A stretch of 64,000 nucleotides of DNA from Nitrosococcus wardiae (GTDB lineage: Bacteria > Pseudomonadota > Gammaproteobacteria > Nitrosococcales > Nitrosococcaceae), in contig NZ_CP038033.1 of assembly GCF_004421105.1 (NCBI RefSeq), positions 3,367,659 to 3,431,658 of the forward strand, in the 5' to 3' direction. Positions 63,703-64,000 of this stretch are shown here, in pieces. The stretch's first letter is position 1. Each line of letters opens with the position of its first letter. The translations under genes were made by a program, and so were the position numbers. The notes under the pieces were generated by a model. It was not told where the DNA came from, made no database searches, and worked only from the letters and a program-made list of their open reading frames with translations.

Positions 63703-64000
63703 ATGGATAGCCTAGATTCTCAACCATACCCACAAGGAATGAGATTACTCGTACAGATAATGCTGCTAGCATTGTCAACCTCACTTTTGGGTTGCGCCAC
63801 TGCCACCAAGCCTCCTCCTGAGAATAGGGATGCCGCTGCCCCCGATCCCCAAGCTGTTCAAAAAGCGATAGAGACTGGCGACCAAGCCTTCAAGGCAGGC
63901 AATAGGGATCTGGCCTTATTTCATTACGTCAAGGTCTTAACCTTAGATCAAGAAAATATTAATGCCCTCTATAAAATAGCCACCATACACCGGGAAAAAA
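63703..64000 (+). CDS. TPR-containing lipoprotein, TadD-like, partial at right edge
   Basis: The frame runs off the window after 99 codons. It has a signal peptide with lipobox LLGC (Cys near 33; ATG 63739, MRLLVQIMLLALST, is an alternative start), a Pro-rich linker and a first TPR-like helix pair (AIETGDQAFKAGNRDLALFHYVKVLTLDQENINALYKIA). TadD-type TPR lipoproteins belong to Tad loci and help secretin assembly, which suits its place next to this cluster, although it is transcribed on the opposite strand. Confidence 0.75.
   Translation, partial: MDSLDSQPYPQGMRLLVQIMLLALSTSLLGCATATKPPPENRDAAAPDPQAVQKAIETGDQAFKAGNRDLALFHYVKVLTLDQENINALYKIATIHREK

Overview
The window looks like a chromosomal segment of a gammaproteobacterium of about 50% G+C, probably of the Chromatiales and possibly close to Nitrosococcus. 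That placement is an inference from the smc-zipA-ligA order and from overall protein resemblance; no ammonia-oxidation or rRNA gene lies in the window to prove it.

Layout. Positions 1-8.7 kb form an accessory region in which every gene is on the minus strand. It begins with a retron-type reverse transcriptase fused to a trypsin-like protease, preceded by a recognisable msr-msd RNA locus and bracketed by two integron attC-like sites. Next comes an IS4-family element that has cut short a P-loop ATPase gene. Last is a tightly overlapping three-gene operon of unknown function: a small possible winged-helix protein, a large P-loop ATPase, and a PD-(D/E)XK nuclease joined to a RuvB-like AAA+ motor. 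That operon is the best candidate in the window for an undescribed system, plausibly genome defence.

Positions 9-28 kb are mostly core genes: a YeiH-type transporter, a PAS histidine kinase whose partner response regulator is reduced to a 32-codon stub, a glycerophosphodiesterase, ettA, envelope lipoproteins, yjbQ, bfd with a candidate Fur box, the smc-zipA-ligA operon, queF, a sugar kinase and cysZ.

Positions 28-35 kb carry signalling genes: a FixL/FixJ-like pair, an RpoS-like sigma factor, and a PAS kinase with an Rcp-like receiver. A solitary IscB RNA-guided nuclease with a structured omega-RNA region follows.

Positions 35-46 kb hold amino-acid catabolism. Arginase, ornithine aminotransferase and an ALDH7-type dehydrogenase form a coupled operon; PutA and a DUF1338 (2-oxoadipate decarboxylase-type) enzyme are nearby. 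Together these could take arginine, ornithine, proline and lysine-type intermediates to glutamate and 2-hydroxyglutarate. moaA, a bacterioferritin-like protein, dodecin and a LEA/WHy lipoprotein lie between them. A P-type cation ATPase with an unusual SPOR-like tail occupies 46.1-49.7 kb.

Positions 50-64 kb hold a nearly complete Tad (tight adherence, Flp type IVb pilus) locus transcribed leftward: flp, tadV, an AAA ATPase, rcpC, rcpA, a lipoprotein, three pseudopilin-type genes, tadZ, tadA, tadB and tadC. An AraC-type regulator with a degenerate receiver lies upstream, and a TPR lipoprotein runs off the right edge. A palindromic repeat of about 155 bp occurs twice here, once between tadA and tadB and once upstream of the regulator.
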